Made by a program: the position numbers and the translations under genes
Notes under the pieces: model-generated
What the model was told of the DNA's origin: nothing
Databases searched by the model: none
What the model saw: the letters and a program-made list of their open reading frames with translations, nothing else
Part shown: positions 56,703 to 64,000 of the stretch, one piece after another
Layout of the letters: each line of letters begins with the position of its first letter
Numbering within the stretch: position 1 is the stretch's first letter
Assembly (NCBI RefSeq): GCF_900640115.1
Contig: NZ_CAAAIW010000006.1
Location: forward strand, 59,115 to 123,114
DNA from: Legionella yabuuchiae
Lineage (GTDB): Bacteria; Pseudomonadota; Gammaproteobacteria; Legionellales; Legionellaceae
Reading direction: 5' to 3'
DNA length: 64,000 nt

Positions 56703-58214
56703 ATGCTTGCTTTGTTTCGGAATCAACCCCGCGCGTTCTATATGATTTTCATGCTTGAAATTTGGGAGCGGTTTGGTTTTTACACCGTGCAAGGCATTCT
56801 GACCTTATATTTCATTCGTTTTCTCGGTTACGACGATGAAATAGCCTTTTATACCTTCGGTGCTTTTTCTGCCTTAGTGTATGGAATGGTGGCGTTGGGT
56901 GGCTATCTAGGCGATAAAATCTTAGGGACGAAACGCACTATTGTTCTAGGGCTATTTACGTTATCAGCTGGCTATTTAGCGCTTTCCTTAGTAAGCCGTG
57001 AGTATGTATTTGAGGCATTAGGACTCATTTGTGTTGGTAACGGCTTATTTAAAGCAAACCCATCTAATTTGTTATCCAAGTGCTATAAAGAAAACGATCC
57101 AAGATTACACGGCGGTTTTACGCTGTATTATATGGCGGTTAATTTAGGCTCAACCATCGCTTTATTTATTGGACCGAGCATTTCAACCGCCTACGGTTAT
57201 CCGTACGCGTATTTTTTAAGTTTTTTAGGCTTGCTGCTGGGGTTAATTAATTACTGGTATCAACGCGCCCATATCGACTCAATCAATACCTACGCGGATC
57301 AAAAATCCATTTCGATGACTCAATGGGCAGTTATTGTTTTGGGTATTATCGTTGCAACCGAAATTTCAGCGTATCTCTTGCAACACGTTATGATCGCTGA
57401 AAATATTCTTTGGGTTGTTATTGCTGTTGTTATGGCGGTGTACCTTAGGTACATGCGGCAAGAAAAAAAACTTGTCGTATTAAAAATGGTGGTGGCACTC
57501 ATCTTGATGTTTGAAGCGGTTATTTTCTTTGTGTTATACCAACAAATGCCAACCTCAATTAATTTATTTGCCGTGAATAATGTATATCCAACGCTCTTTG
57601 GCGTAACTATTGATCCTCAAAGTTTCCAAGCGTTAAATCCGATTTGGATCATCTTAATGAGTCCAATCTTGGCAAAGCTTTATGAAACCTTACATCGCAA
57701 ACAAGTTCTTTTTCCCATGCCGTATAAATTTGCAGCAGGAATGACCTTATGTGGGTTAAGCTTTTTGATCCTATATTTTCCGAGATTTTTTCATAATGAA
57801 TTGGGAATGGTTTCATCCTGGTGGCTTATCGCGAGTTATTTTTTTCAAAGTGTCGGTGAGCTGATGGTATCCGCGCTAGGGGTAGCCATGGTTGCAGAAT
57901 TGGTGCCTGTGCACATTACTGGGTTTGTCATGGGAATGTTTTTCCTGACTCCTGCGATTGCGGGTTTTGTGGGAGCCTACGTTGCATCATTCACCGCTCT
58001 GCCAGAAAATCTACAATTCGGAGTTGAGTCGCTGTACATCTATACTGAAGTTTTTTCTTACATCGGGCTCGTAACTTTAGCCATTGCCCTTGTGATGTGG
58101 CTAACCTCGCCGTACTTAATTCGGCTTATGGGAATTAAATATACCAAACCGAAAGCCAATGAAACGGGCCAACGTTGTGAAGAAAATAACTTGAAGGAAG
58201 TCAGTTCTATATAA
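56703..58214 (+). CDS. POT-family proton-coupled di/tripeptide transporter
   Basis: 503 residues with about 14 hydrophobic helices. The ExxER proton-coupling motif (LEIWERFGFY) is at the N-terminus, followed by GGYLGDKILGTKRTI and the PTR2 signature-like FKANPSNLLSKCY and GGFTLYYMAVNLGS. Similar to DtpA-type permeases; takes up small peptides. AAGGGA precedes the ATG. Flanked on both sides by membrane/coiled-coil orphans on the same strand. Confidence 0.93.
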   Translation: MLALFRNQPRAFYMIFMLEIWERFGFYTVQGILTLYFIRFLGYDDEIAFYTFGAFSALVYGMVALGGYLGDKILGTKRTIVLGLFTLSAGYLALSLVSREYVFEALGLICVGNGLFKANPSNLLSKCYKENDPRLHGGFTLYYMAVNLGSTIALFIGPSISTAYGYPYAYFLSFLGLLLGLINYWYQRAHIDSINTYADQKSISMTQWAVIVLGIIVATEISAYLLQHVMIAENILWVVIAVVMAVYLRYMRQEKKLVVLKMVVALILMFEAVIFFVLYQQMPTSINLFAVNNVYPTLFGVTIDPQSFQALNPIWIILMSPILAKLYETLHRKQVLFPMPYKFAAGMTLCGLSFLILYFPRFFHNELGMVSSWWLIASYFFQSVGELMVSALGVAMVAELVPVHITGFVMGMFFLTPAIAGFVGAYVASFTALPENLQFGVESLYIYTEVFSYIGLVTLAIALVMWLTSPYLIRLMGIKYTKPKANETGQRCEENNLKEVSSI

Positions 58215-58319
58215 GATTTTGGACGCGAGGTAGGTATATCATGGCATAAATTAATATATTCTTAAGTATTTTAAGGTATATTATGCTGAAACTTTAAGCA
58301 TAGTTGTGAATTACTGCCA

Positions 58320-59600
58320 ATGCCTACCTCATTAAAACTAAGCCCAACCGCAACAACGTTAGAACTAAGCCCAACCGCAACAACGTTAGAACTAAGCCCA
58401 ACCTCACAAACGTTGCTCAGTCAAATTATTGCCGTAACTAATGATGAGAGGTTAGGCCATTGGAAGAAAAAGCCACAGGCGGTTGAACGAAGCGAATTAA
58501 TCGCTTGGCTCAAACAGAAGCATCCATGCGATAAGAGCACACGTTTTTTATTTGAGTCTTTTAATGCGTCCTTACTGCAAGATTTAAGACAATCTCTACA
58601 GAATGAAACTTTAACACCACAACCTAAACAACCTTGGTATCGCAAAGCCATTTTTTTTGCTTTGGCGGCAGCAGGCACGTTATTGGCTATTTGCGAAGGG
58701 TTTGATGGGGTTGCCTCTTTACTTGGCTTATTACCCGGTGTTTCACCTCTTGTTTTAATTGGTGCTGGAATCGTGTTTTCGGTGTTATCTGTTGCTGTTT
58801 TTTATGGATTTGATTTGGCAGGCATTTCAGACAATCTTGGCGTCAAATTTAAGCAAACCCCTAAATTACTGGATGTCTTTCTAGAACAAACGCTTGAAAT
58901 AAAAAGGCTTCGAAAATACATTGATCAACACTTTCATAAAGTAAAAACGATTAAAGAATTAGATGAAATGCGCGAGATGATAGGAATGCTTCGCTTGCGC
59001 TTTGAGGCTTTAAAAGACGCTCGCGAAGAATATAAGCGATCACTTAACAATCCTGTGATAAACGCGACTAAATCTTTCGTAGGCGCCATAACAGGGGTAT
59101 TGTTCTTTAGCGGTGGTTTTTTTACGGGTCAGTCTCTAGGGATTGCAATCGCAGGGTTGATCGGGAGCTCGGTTGGGGTAACCTTCCCTCCCATTTTGCT
59201 TGTAAGTGTTTTAGCAGGCCTTGCGGCGTTTAGTCTTTACTGGTACCTAGAAAGGCCTGGCGTTGAAAATTTAGTTTCAGGTTGGTTTGGATTAAATAAA
59301 GAAAAAATTGAAACGTTTTCAGATGAAAGCGAGGTAGATAAGCAACTTGAAAAGCTTGATTTACTAGAAGAAAAACTTTCTTTACAGACTAACTATCAAC
59401 AAGATAATGTGAAGAATGAATTAGAGACGGAGTCTCAATGGATCCCTTCTTTTGAGCAAGATGGAGAGATTAATTATTCCAATAGATTTTTTAGGCCTCG
59501 TTTGACGCGCGCTGTATCTGACAGTGCATTAGTGAAGCTTTCTTCTCATGGCTTAGGATCTATTGAGCAATCATGCTCACTTTTTAGCCCGCAATCATGA
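58320..59600 (+). CDS. Membrane/coiled-coil protein with N-terminal LSPTATTLE repeats (effector-like)
   Basis: 426 residues, not recognised. Three copies of a 9-residue repeat (LSPTATTLE) open the chain. A soluble part follows, then a membrane hairpin (about 113-165), a charged coiled coil (about 180-245, ELDEMREMIGMLRLRF), a second hairpin (about 255-310) and an acidic tail rich in Ser. This mirrors the protein at 55317. There is no convincing Shine-Dalgarno site before the ATG at 58320, so the true start is uncertain and the repeats might lie partly in the leader. Confidence 0.65.
   Translation: MPTSLKLSPTATTLELSPTATTLELSPTSQTLLSQIIAVTNDERLGHWKKKPQAVERSELIAWLKQKHPCDKSTRFLFESFNASLLQDLRQSLQNETLTPQPKQPWYRKAIFFALAAAGTLLAICEGFDGVASLLGLLPGVSPLVLIGAGIVFSVLSVAVFYGFDLAGISDNLGVKFKQTPKLLDVFLEQTLEIKRLRKYIDQHFHKVKTIKELDEMREMIGMLRLRFEALKDAREEYKRSLNNPVINATKSFVGAITGVLFFSGGFFTGQSLGIAIAGLIGSSVGVTFPPILLVSVLAGLAAFSLYWYLERPGVENLVSGWFGLNKEKIETFSDESEVDKQLEKLDLLEEKLSLQTNYQQDNVKNELETESQWIPSFEQDGEINYSNRFFRPRLTRAVSDSALVKLSSHGLGSIEQSCSLFSPQS
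58336..58416 (+). repeat. 27-bp tandem repeat, three units
   Basis: Units starting AACTAAGCCCAACCGCAACA lie at 58336-58362 and 58363-58389 and are identical; the third (58390-58416) diverges in its second half. A 27-bp period keeps the frame and encodes LSPTATTLE. Confidence 0.95.
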
Positions 59601-59614
59601 ATGATTAACTATTT

Positions 59615-60307
59615 TTAAATCTCTAAAATTTCTTTTACAAAAGGTATGGTAATTTTTCTTTGCGCTCTTAATGAAGCTTCATCCAATTTGTTTAAAAGGA
59701 TCTGCAAGTCATGCATATTTCTTGCGCAGCGGTTTAATAAAAATTGAACGACACCAACGGGTAGATCAAACCCTCGTTTTCTAGCCAGTGTTCTAAGGGT
59801 ATTCACTTTGTTTTCATCATCGAGTTCATTTAATTGCACTACCAGGCCCCAGCTTAAGCGGGACTGCAAATCAGGTAATTGAATAGATAAGTGCTTAGGC
59901 GCAACGAGGCCGCTCATGATGAGTCTTGAGGCTTCTTTATCACGTACGCGATTATATAAATGAAAAATGGCTTCTTCCCAGTCTGCCCTACCTGCGATGG
60001 CATGAATATCATCCAGCGCAATTAAGTCCTGTTCTTCAATGCCGTCTAACAGTTCAGGCCCCATTTCATGCAATAAATGAAGGGGAAGGTAAATGGCGGA
60101 TTCGGAGGCTTGGGTAGCTTGACAACATCCTTGCAAAAGATGCGATTTTCCGCTGCCAGGGCTTCCCCACAAATAAAGAAAGCGCTCTCCAGTATGGTTT
60201 AAAACATTGGCTAGCTGTTGTTCTAGCAACAAATTCCCACTCCAACAAAAGTCCATTAGAGTCGCTTCATCATTTAACTGGATGGCTAGGGCAAGTTGTT
60301 TATTCAT
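59615..60307 (-). CDS. hda: DnaA-homologue Hda, regulatory inactivator of DnaA
   Basis: 230 residues, one AAA+ domain without the DnaA DNA-binding domain. Walker A LWGSPGSGKSHLLQG, Walker B DLIALDDIHAI and RLSWGLVVQLNELDDE (arginine-finger region) are present. With the beta clamp it triggers hydrolysis of DnaA-bound ATP after initiation. Its start overlaps the preceding gene as ATGA. Last gene of the DUF2066 operon. Confidence 0.92.
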   Translation of the reverse strand: MNKQLALAIQLNDEATLMDFCWSGNLLLEQQLANVLNHTGERFLYLWGSPGSGKSHLLQGCCQATQASESAIYLPLHLLHEMGPELLDGIEEQDLIALDDIHAIAGRADWEEAIFHLYNRVRDKEASRLIMSGLVAPKHLSIQLPDLQSRLSWGLVVQLNELDDENKVNTLRTLARKRGFDLPVGVVQFLLNRCARNMHDLQILLNKLDEASLRAQRKITIPFVKEILEI

Positions 60308-60864
60308 TGGATGGGGTTAGTACTGGAAAACGCTTTTCTACCCCAAGTCCATACATAGTCTATAAAACTTGCAGTGGTTGTAAGAGCCGTCAATATAATT
60401 AAAAAATGAGTAAGATAAGGAACCAACTCAAAATAAGCCAGATTAAAAAGACAGAGAACCACCAAAGTGAGCTGCAGCAACGTATTAAGCTTACTCAGTC
60501 GAGTGGGCTCAAAATCAAGCTTGCGCTGAATAAACCAGTACCAAGCAATTACACCGAAAGAAATGGTTAGATCTCTTAAGAACACCAAGACCACTAACCA
60601 CCAGGGCAATTTGCCAATAAGCGCGATGGATATAAAGCTTGAGGCGATAAGAAGTTTATCCGCCAGAGGATCCACAAAGGAACCAAATGAACTTTGCCAG
60701 TGAAAATGCCGCGCCAACCAGCCATCTAGGCCATCGGTAATCCCTGCGATAAAAAAGATATACAAGGCGATTTCATACTGCTGTTGAAACAAAAAGATCA
60801 AAAACGGAATGATGAGAATCAAACGAGTCACGGTTAAAGCATTCGGTATATTTCGTAAGATCAT
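60304..60864 (-). CDS. CDP-alcohol phosphatidyltransferase (PgsA-like)
   Basis: 186 residues with five or six membrane helices. The family signature is complete: D-G-x2-D-G-x2-A-R followed by G-x3-D-x3-D (TDGLDGWLARHFHW, then FGSFVDPLADK). It makes a phospholipid from a CDP-diacylglycerol and an alcohol, probably glycerol-3-phosphate or cardiolipin-related, but the alcohol cannot be read from sequence. Overlaps DUF2066 upstream and hda downstream by 4 bp each. Confidence 0.9.
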   Translation of the reverse strand: MILRNIPNALTVTRLILIIPFLIFLFQQQYEIALYIFFIAGITDGLDGWLARHFHWQSSFGSFVDPLADKLLIASSFISIALIGKLPWWLVVLVFLRDLTISFGVIAWYWFIQRKLDFEPTRLSKLNTLLQLTLVVLCLFNLAYFELVPYLTHFLIILTALTTTASFIDYVWTWGRKAFSSTNPIQ

Positions 60865-61850
60865 GTTTTTAATCGAAAGTTAATTATTCCTTCATCCCCA
60901 TCCGGACTGGGTAGAGAGGTAAATTTTTGTGCCAACCGCATTTCCAGAAGCTCAGTTGGTATGATTATATCAAGTGTATATAATACCGCGTCCTCTGTCA
61001 CGCTGTTAAGTCTTGTATGCTTAACACCAGGGATTTGTTTTAAATAGCTTGCCACATAATGATAGGCTTTGGCGGTTTGAATATTGCCAATGCGTATATC
61101 TACGGCATGTGTTGGTTTTTCGACTTCTTCTCCCTGTTCAAACAAAAATTGGCTGACGCCTGCAAAAGATGGTTTTCCAAGTTCTCTGGGCGGTCGTTGC
61201 AATAATTGAGACAGATATGGGGAAGTTGTACCGTGATAATATAAACGCCAATCTTCCATATCATCTTGGCCTGAGGTTGAGGGGTATAATTTTAGCAACA
61301 ATACAGCGTCGGATTTTTGCATGTTGGTCTTGGCAATGAACGCTTCAATATCCATTAAGTTCAACTCGGTTATTTTAAACTCTCGCTCGGAAGGTTCGGT
61401 TTGAAACTCAAGGTTTAATCCTTTCTCTTGAGCAGCTTTTAGAAGGACTGCGAAAATATCAGGCTCATTTTTAGGATAAAGGCAGGTCAGTTCGCGTTTA
61501 AAAAAACGACACACCCAGGTTTTTATTTTAGGATGATTCACGATCCATGGTTGTTGACCTGCTTTGATCATGAGGGAATCTATTGCACGAGGTTTAAACC
61601 GTAAGTTGAGCGTCCCTGCGGTTTTATCTATCGCTTCGATATACTCCATAGGGTTCGCTGAATTGATAATAGGATTTTCATGATCGTTTGGCCCAGGTGT
61701 TAGGCGGTCAACCACTTGTTGTAAGGCATTGTGAAACGCTTGTTTTTTATTTGTGATGGGAAGTTTTAATTGAATTTCATAAACCCAGGATGAAGCAGCA
61801 AGACTGAAGGTGGAAAACGTTAAGGCTATCCAAATTAAGGTGAACTTCAT
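60861..61850 (-). CDS. DUF2066 exported protein
   Basis: 329 residues. Signal peptide MKFTLIWIALTFSTFSLAA, then a DUF2066 domain (NALQQVVDRLTPGPNDHENP; LKQIPGVKHTRLNSVTEDAV at the C-terminus). Function unknown. In gammaproteobacteria this gene commonly precedes hda. The ATG at 61850 starts the signal peptide; an in-frame start at 61883 would hide it behind 11 residues. Heads an operon with ATGA overlaps at both junctions. Confidence 0.88.
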   Translation of the reverse strand: MKFTLIWIALTFSTFSLAASSWVYEIQLKLPITNKKQAFHNALQQVVDRLTPGPNDHENPIINSANPMEYIEAIDKTAGTLNLRFKPRAIDSLMIKAGQQPWIVNHPKIKTWVCRFFKRELTCLYPKNEPDIFAVLLKAAQEKGLNLEFQTEPSEREFKITELNLMDIEAFIAKTNMQKSDAVLLLKLYPSTSGQDDMEDWRLYYHGTTSPYLSQLLQRPPRELGKPSFAGVSQFLFEQGEEVEKPTHAVDIRIGNIQTAKAYHYVASYLKQIPGVKHTRLNSVTEDAVLYTLDIIIPTELLEMRLAQKFTSLPSPDGDEGIINFRLKT

Positions 61851-61931
61851 GGCTATCCATATTGCTCGAACTGAACAGGCCATTGTAGCGATATTTCTAT
61901 GAGCTTCCTAGTTTTTTAATTAGGTTAAAAG

Positions 61932-63296
61932 TTACTCACTTGCCGCTCCTAATGCTGGTAAGCTTGGCGTATTAGGATGAGGATCGAGCGCATGCGCTGA
62001 ATTTGCCGCTGTTCCAGAAAAGAAAGAATGTTTTTGGAGAGAAAGTGCTGCAAGGGTATCGGTGATTGCATGCTCACGAGCGTCAAGCACCAACGCTTTT
62101 TGATTTAATTCCTGTTCACGATGTGCAAGTATCTCTTCACGCCGCTCAAGTTCCGCTTGGTGGTGATTAAACTCAACGGCATGATTATTAAATCCTCTTT
62201 GGGTTGAGGGATACAACTCTGGATCGTTTGAGGGTTTAATATTGGCTATCGATTCTTGCAATTTTTGCGCGTACGAATGTTTGATCACATTGGAAAAAGA
62301 AATACTGGAAAGCGTTAATAAGCAAATAAACGCGCAACAAACGACGGAAAGAATCAGACTTGGAGGGGAAAGACACCAGACGATTACGGCCGCGGTAATC
62401 AGCATGGCAATGCCAAGCTTTAACCAAACAGAACGCACCGTACTTTGCAATAGATTTTTGGCTCGCTCATACTCCGCAATGCTCTCCCAAGAAGCATCAT
62501 CTTCTGGCTTGGTTATATTATTTAGATCGCGATAGTTTTTGTAAAGAATAAATAGGCTCTTAAGGACGTCTGTTGCGGCACTCAAAATAAACAAAATTGC
62601 TATGGGAAACGCAAGCGTTCCCCCTGCCAAAAACATTAACCCATAGGCTGTGATCGTTAATGCAGATTGTACGGTTTTAAATAAAAGATCATAAACTCTT
62701 TGCCTCGCCGGCTGGGTTTTTTTAAACGCCATAACAATCCAACTGCTTAATAAGTCTAGGCTGTTATAAAGCATCCCAAGCAAAGGAATATTTTTTAAGA
62801 TTGAAAAGGTTCTACCCAACCAATGAATCCCAGATAATCCCCACTCCAGAAGCGTTACAAAGAAATCTTTTTTGAAATGAAATAGGGTGACTAAACCAGC
62901 AGAGAATAGCGATACTAATGAAAAGAGTAATGCCGTATTTCGCGGAGGATGAGCTTTGTCGATTAATTTAAGCAAACATTCAACGTGGTGATAGCCGGCA
63001 TAATTTAGATTGACTAATAAATCATAAAAACTAGCAGAATTCGTAATGAACGTTTCAAACTCCCCGACTTCTCCAGTCGGAGATTTCTTGATATTTAAGC
63101 TTTTAAGAAAGGCGATAATATAAGGATTATTAAAATTTTTAACAGACAAGGATTTGTATAGTTCTTTGCATGAAAGCTTGAGTTTAGAGCTCTCTGCTTG
63201 CAGACGTACCGCGATAACTTCAAGAGGTTCGCCCTGAACGTATCGAAGCGCAATATCTTGTAAAGGTTCAGCTTGAGTGGATTGTAATGTTGGCAT
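61932..63296 (-). CDS. Membrane protein with C-terminal coiled coil (effector-like)
   Basis: 454 residues, not recognised. A soluble N-terminus (1-120) is followed by hydrophobic hairpins near 125-145, 155-200, 210-250 and 290-335, then a soluble Glu/Gln-rich coiled coil (about 375-420; ELERREEILAHREQELNQKA). The end is Ala/Ser/Pro-rich (TPSLPALGAASE). No transporter motif was found. AAGG precedes the ATG. It lies 81 bp upstream of the DUF2066 operon on the same strand. Confidence 0.7.
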   Translation of the reverse strand: MPTLQSTQAEPLQDIALRYVQGEPLEVIAVRLQAESSKLKLSCKELYKSLSVKNFNNPYIIAFLKSLNIKKSPTGEVGEFETFITNSASFYDLLVNLNYAGYHHVECLLKLIDKAHPPRNTALLFSLVSLFSAGLVTLFHFKKDFFVTLLEWGLSGIHWLGRTFSILKNIPLLGMLYNSLDLLSSWIVMAFKKTQPARQRVYDLLFKTVQSALTITAYGLMFLAGGTLAFPIAILFILSAATDVLKSLFILYKNYRDLNNITKPEDDASWESIAEYERAKNLLQSTVRSVWLKLGIAMLITAAVIVWCLSPPSLILSVVCCAFICLLTLSSISFSNVIKHSYAQKLQESIANIKPSNDPELYPSTQRGFNNHAVEFNHHQAELERREEILAHREQELNQKALVLDAREHAITDTLAALSLQKHSFFSGTAANSAHALDPHPNTPSLPALGAASE

Positions 63297-63644
63297 CGGT
63301 TACCTTTTACTTCATTGCGAACCATAGTAACGAAATATGGGCAAAATTACAACAAAATAATCCTTAATCCATCACTTTTTCAAAGGGAAACCATCCTGGT
63401 TCAAATCACATAGATTATGCTAATCTAAAGCTTAAAATTTAAGTAATGACGCATGATCAAATCCAATCGCTTCATCATACATTAGACAACGTCCCTAACG
63501 TTTTTTTGCAATCTTCTCAATTTTAATCTGAGCACAGATGTTTCAGTTTACTTCGATCTGCCCCCTCTTCCGCGCTAGGAGTTTGAGTCGTATGATAATG
63601 TCCTTCGCGGGATGAGGGTTGGGGAGAGGGAAAGGGAACAATCT
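63297..63644. other. Non-coding stretch without recognised content
   Basis: About 350 bp between the membrane/coiled-coil gene (minus) and the DUF559 remnant. It must hold the promoter of the former. Apart from a purine-rich block at 63600-63635 (GAGGGTTGGGGAGAGGGAAA) that resembles common intergenic debris, I see nothing. Confidence 0.5.
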
Positions 63645-63824
63645 ACGCTAAGACCACATGCTCGCCATTTACGAAAAAACAGCACTGATGCTGAGCGGCA
63701 TCTTTGGTATCCTCTTCGAGCGAATAGACTCGGATTTAAATTTAAGAGACAGGTACCAATAAGCGCGTACATGGTTGATTTTGTCTGTCTTGAAAAACGA
63801 TTGATTATCGAACTTGCGATTTGA
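63645..63824 (+). pseudogene. DUF559-domain endonuclease-like gene, truncated
   Basis: The frame reads HARHLRKNSTDAERHLWYPL, RANRLGFKFKRQVPISAYMV and DFVCLEKRLIIEL. This is the N-terminal two-thirds of a DUF559 (very-short-patch-repair-like) domain, including its conserved Asp and Glu. Right after IIEL, where DGGQH normally follows, it reads AI and stops. No start with a ribosome site is present. A repeat follows at 63861, so the gene is a dead fragment. Confidence 0.8.
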
Positions 63825-63860
63825 CGTTCATGCACCTGTCCAAGAGTTATCAGTATATTT

Positions 63861-63904
63861 CTCTGTACATGACAAAAAACCTGCCATGCCCGCGCAGGCG
63901 GGCA
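63861..63904. repeat. Family B half-palindrome fused to a GC-rich hairpin
   Basis: CTCTGTACATGACAAAAAAC + CTG (63861-63883) is the left arm and loop of family B. The right arm starts (CCATG) but breaks off into TGCCCGC-GCAG-GCGGGCA (63887-63904), a separate perfect 7-bp hairpin. This looks like one small repeat inserted into, or recombined with, another. Confidence 0.65.
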
Positions 63905-63934
63905 ACCATCCATCAAAATAATCCGATGCCCAAA

Positions 63935-64000
63935 TCAAGCCACTGGGGGTTGTTTTGCTCGATAAGGTTTATTTTCCATTGTCGGTTCCACTTCTTGATG
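63935..64000 (-). CDS. Possible C-terminus of a gene running off the right edge
   Basis: On the minus strand an open frame enters from the window edge and ends at a TGA at 63937-63935, reading EPTMENKPYRAKQPPVA at its end. It is polar and Pro/Lys-rich, like a protein tail, but 21 residues are too few to identify. It may be chance. Confidence 0.25.
   Translation of the reverse strand, partial: HQEVEPTMENKPYRAKQPPVA

Overview
The window reads as a chromosomal segment of a Legionella species (Gammaproteobacteria, Legionellales). Bases are moderately AT-rich and almost every gene has a Shine-Dalgarno site. The clearest genus marker is a His-rich, Fur-box-preceded membrane protein of the MavN/IroT type sitting head-to-head with an M28 aminopeptidase of the LapA type, the arrangement known from L. 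pneumophila (lpg2815/lpg2814). A T2 ribonuclease resembling SrnA, an M4 metalloprotease, and several membrane/coiled-coil orphans that look like Dot/Icm substrates agree with this. The assignment comes from recognising proteins and gene order, not from a database search.

Layout. 0-5.3 kb: 3' part of psd, an MHS-type MFS transporter, a small exported protein, an M4 protease and an orphan effector-like gene. 5.4-13.8 kb: a membrane-bound spermidine-synthase-like protein followed by a complete, tightly overlapped Bat operon (MoxR, DUF58, DUF4381, BatA, BatB, BatC, BatD). 13.8-21 kb: amidase, SulP transporter with an unusual insertion, cold-shock protein, RNase T2, GIN-domain lipoprotein, alpha/beta hydrolase. 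21.1-23.9 kb: a decayed zone with a broken aspartate racemase, an IS3-type transposase remnant and several palindromic repeats, plus a small exported protein and a J-domain protein. 23.9-42.2 kb: housekeeping genes (guaC, phoH-like, bcp, smpB, glmS, tex, yciA, recN, nadK, typA, hslO, rep), with an unknown 542-residue protein translationally coupled to yciA. 42.3-50.3 kb: mavN/iroT, lapA and the SpoVR-YeaH-YeaG stress operon. 50.6-63.3 kb: pepN, aroE, patatin-like phospholipase, a peptide transporter flanked by two membrane/coiled-coil proteins, and the DUF2066-pgsA-like-hda overlapped operon with another membrane/coiled-coil protein upstream. 63.6-64 kb: a broken DUF559 gene and more palindromes.

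Themes. (i) Secretion: three likely type II secreted enzymes and several candidate type IV substrates lie among housekeeping genes. (ii) Iron: the mavN promoter carries a 14/15 match to the 7-1-7 Fur box over its -35 element. (iii) Small mobile-looking palindromes: one family (about 36 bp) has a copy flanked by a perfect 9-bp direct duplication inside a dead gene; a second family (76-bp and about 160-bp forms) has five full or partial copies between 15 and 27 kb. No tRNA, rRNA, CRISPR array or prophage was seen.
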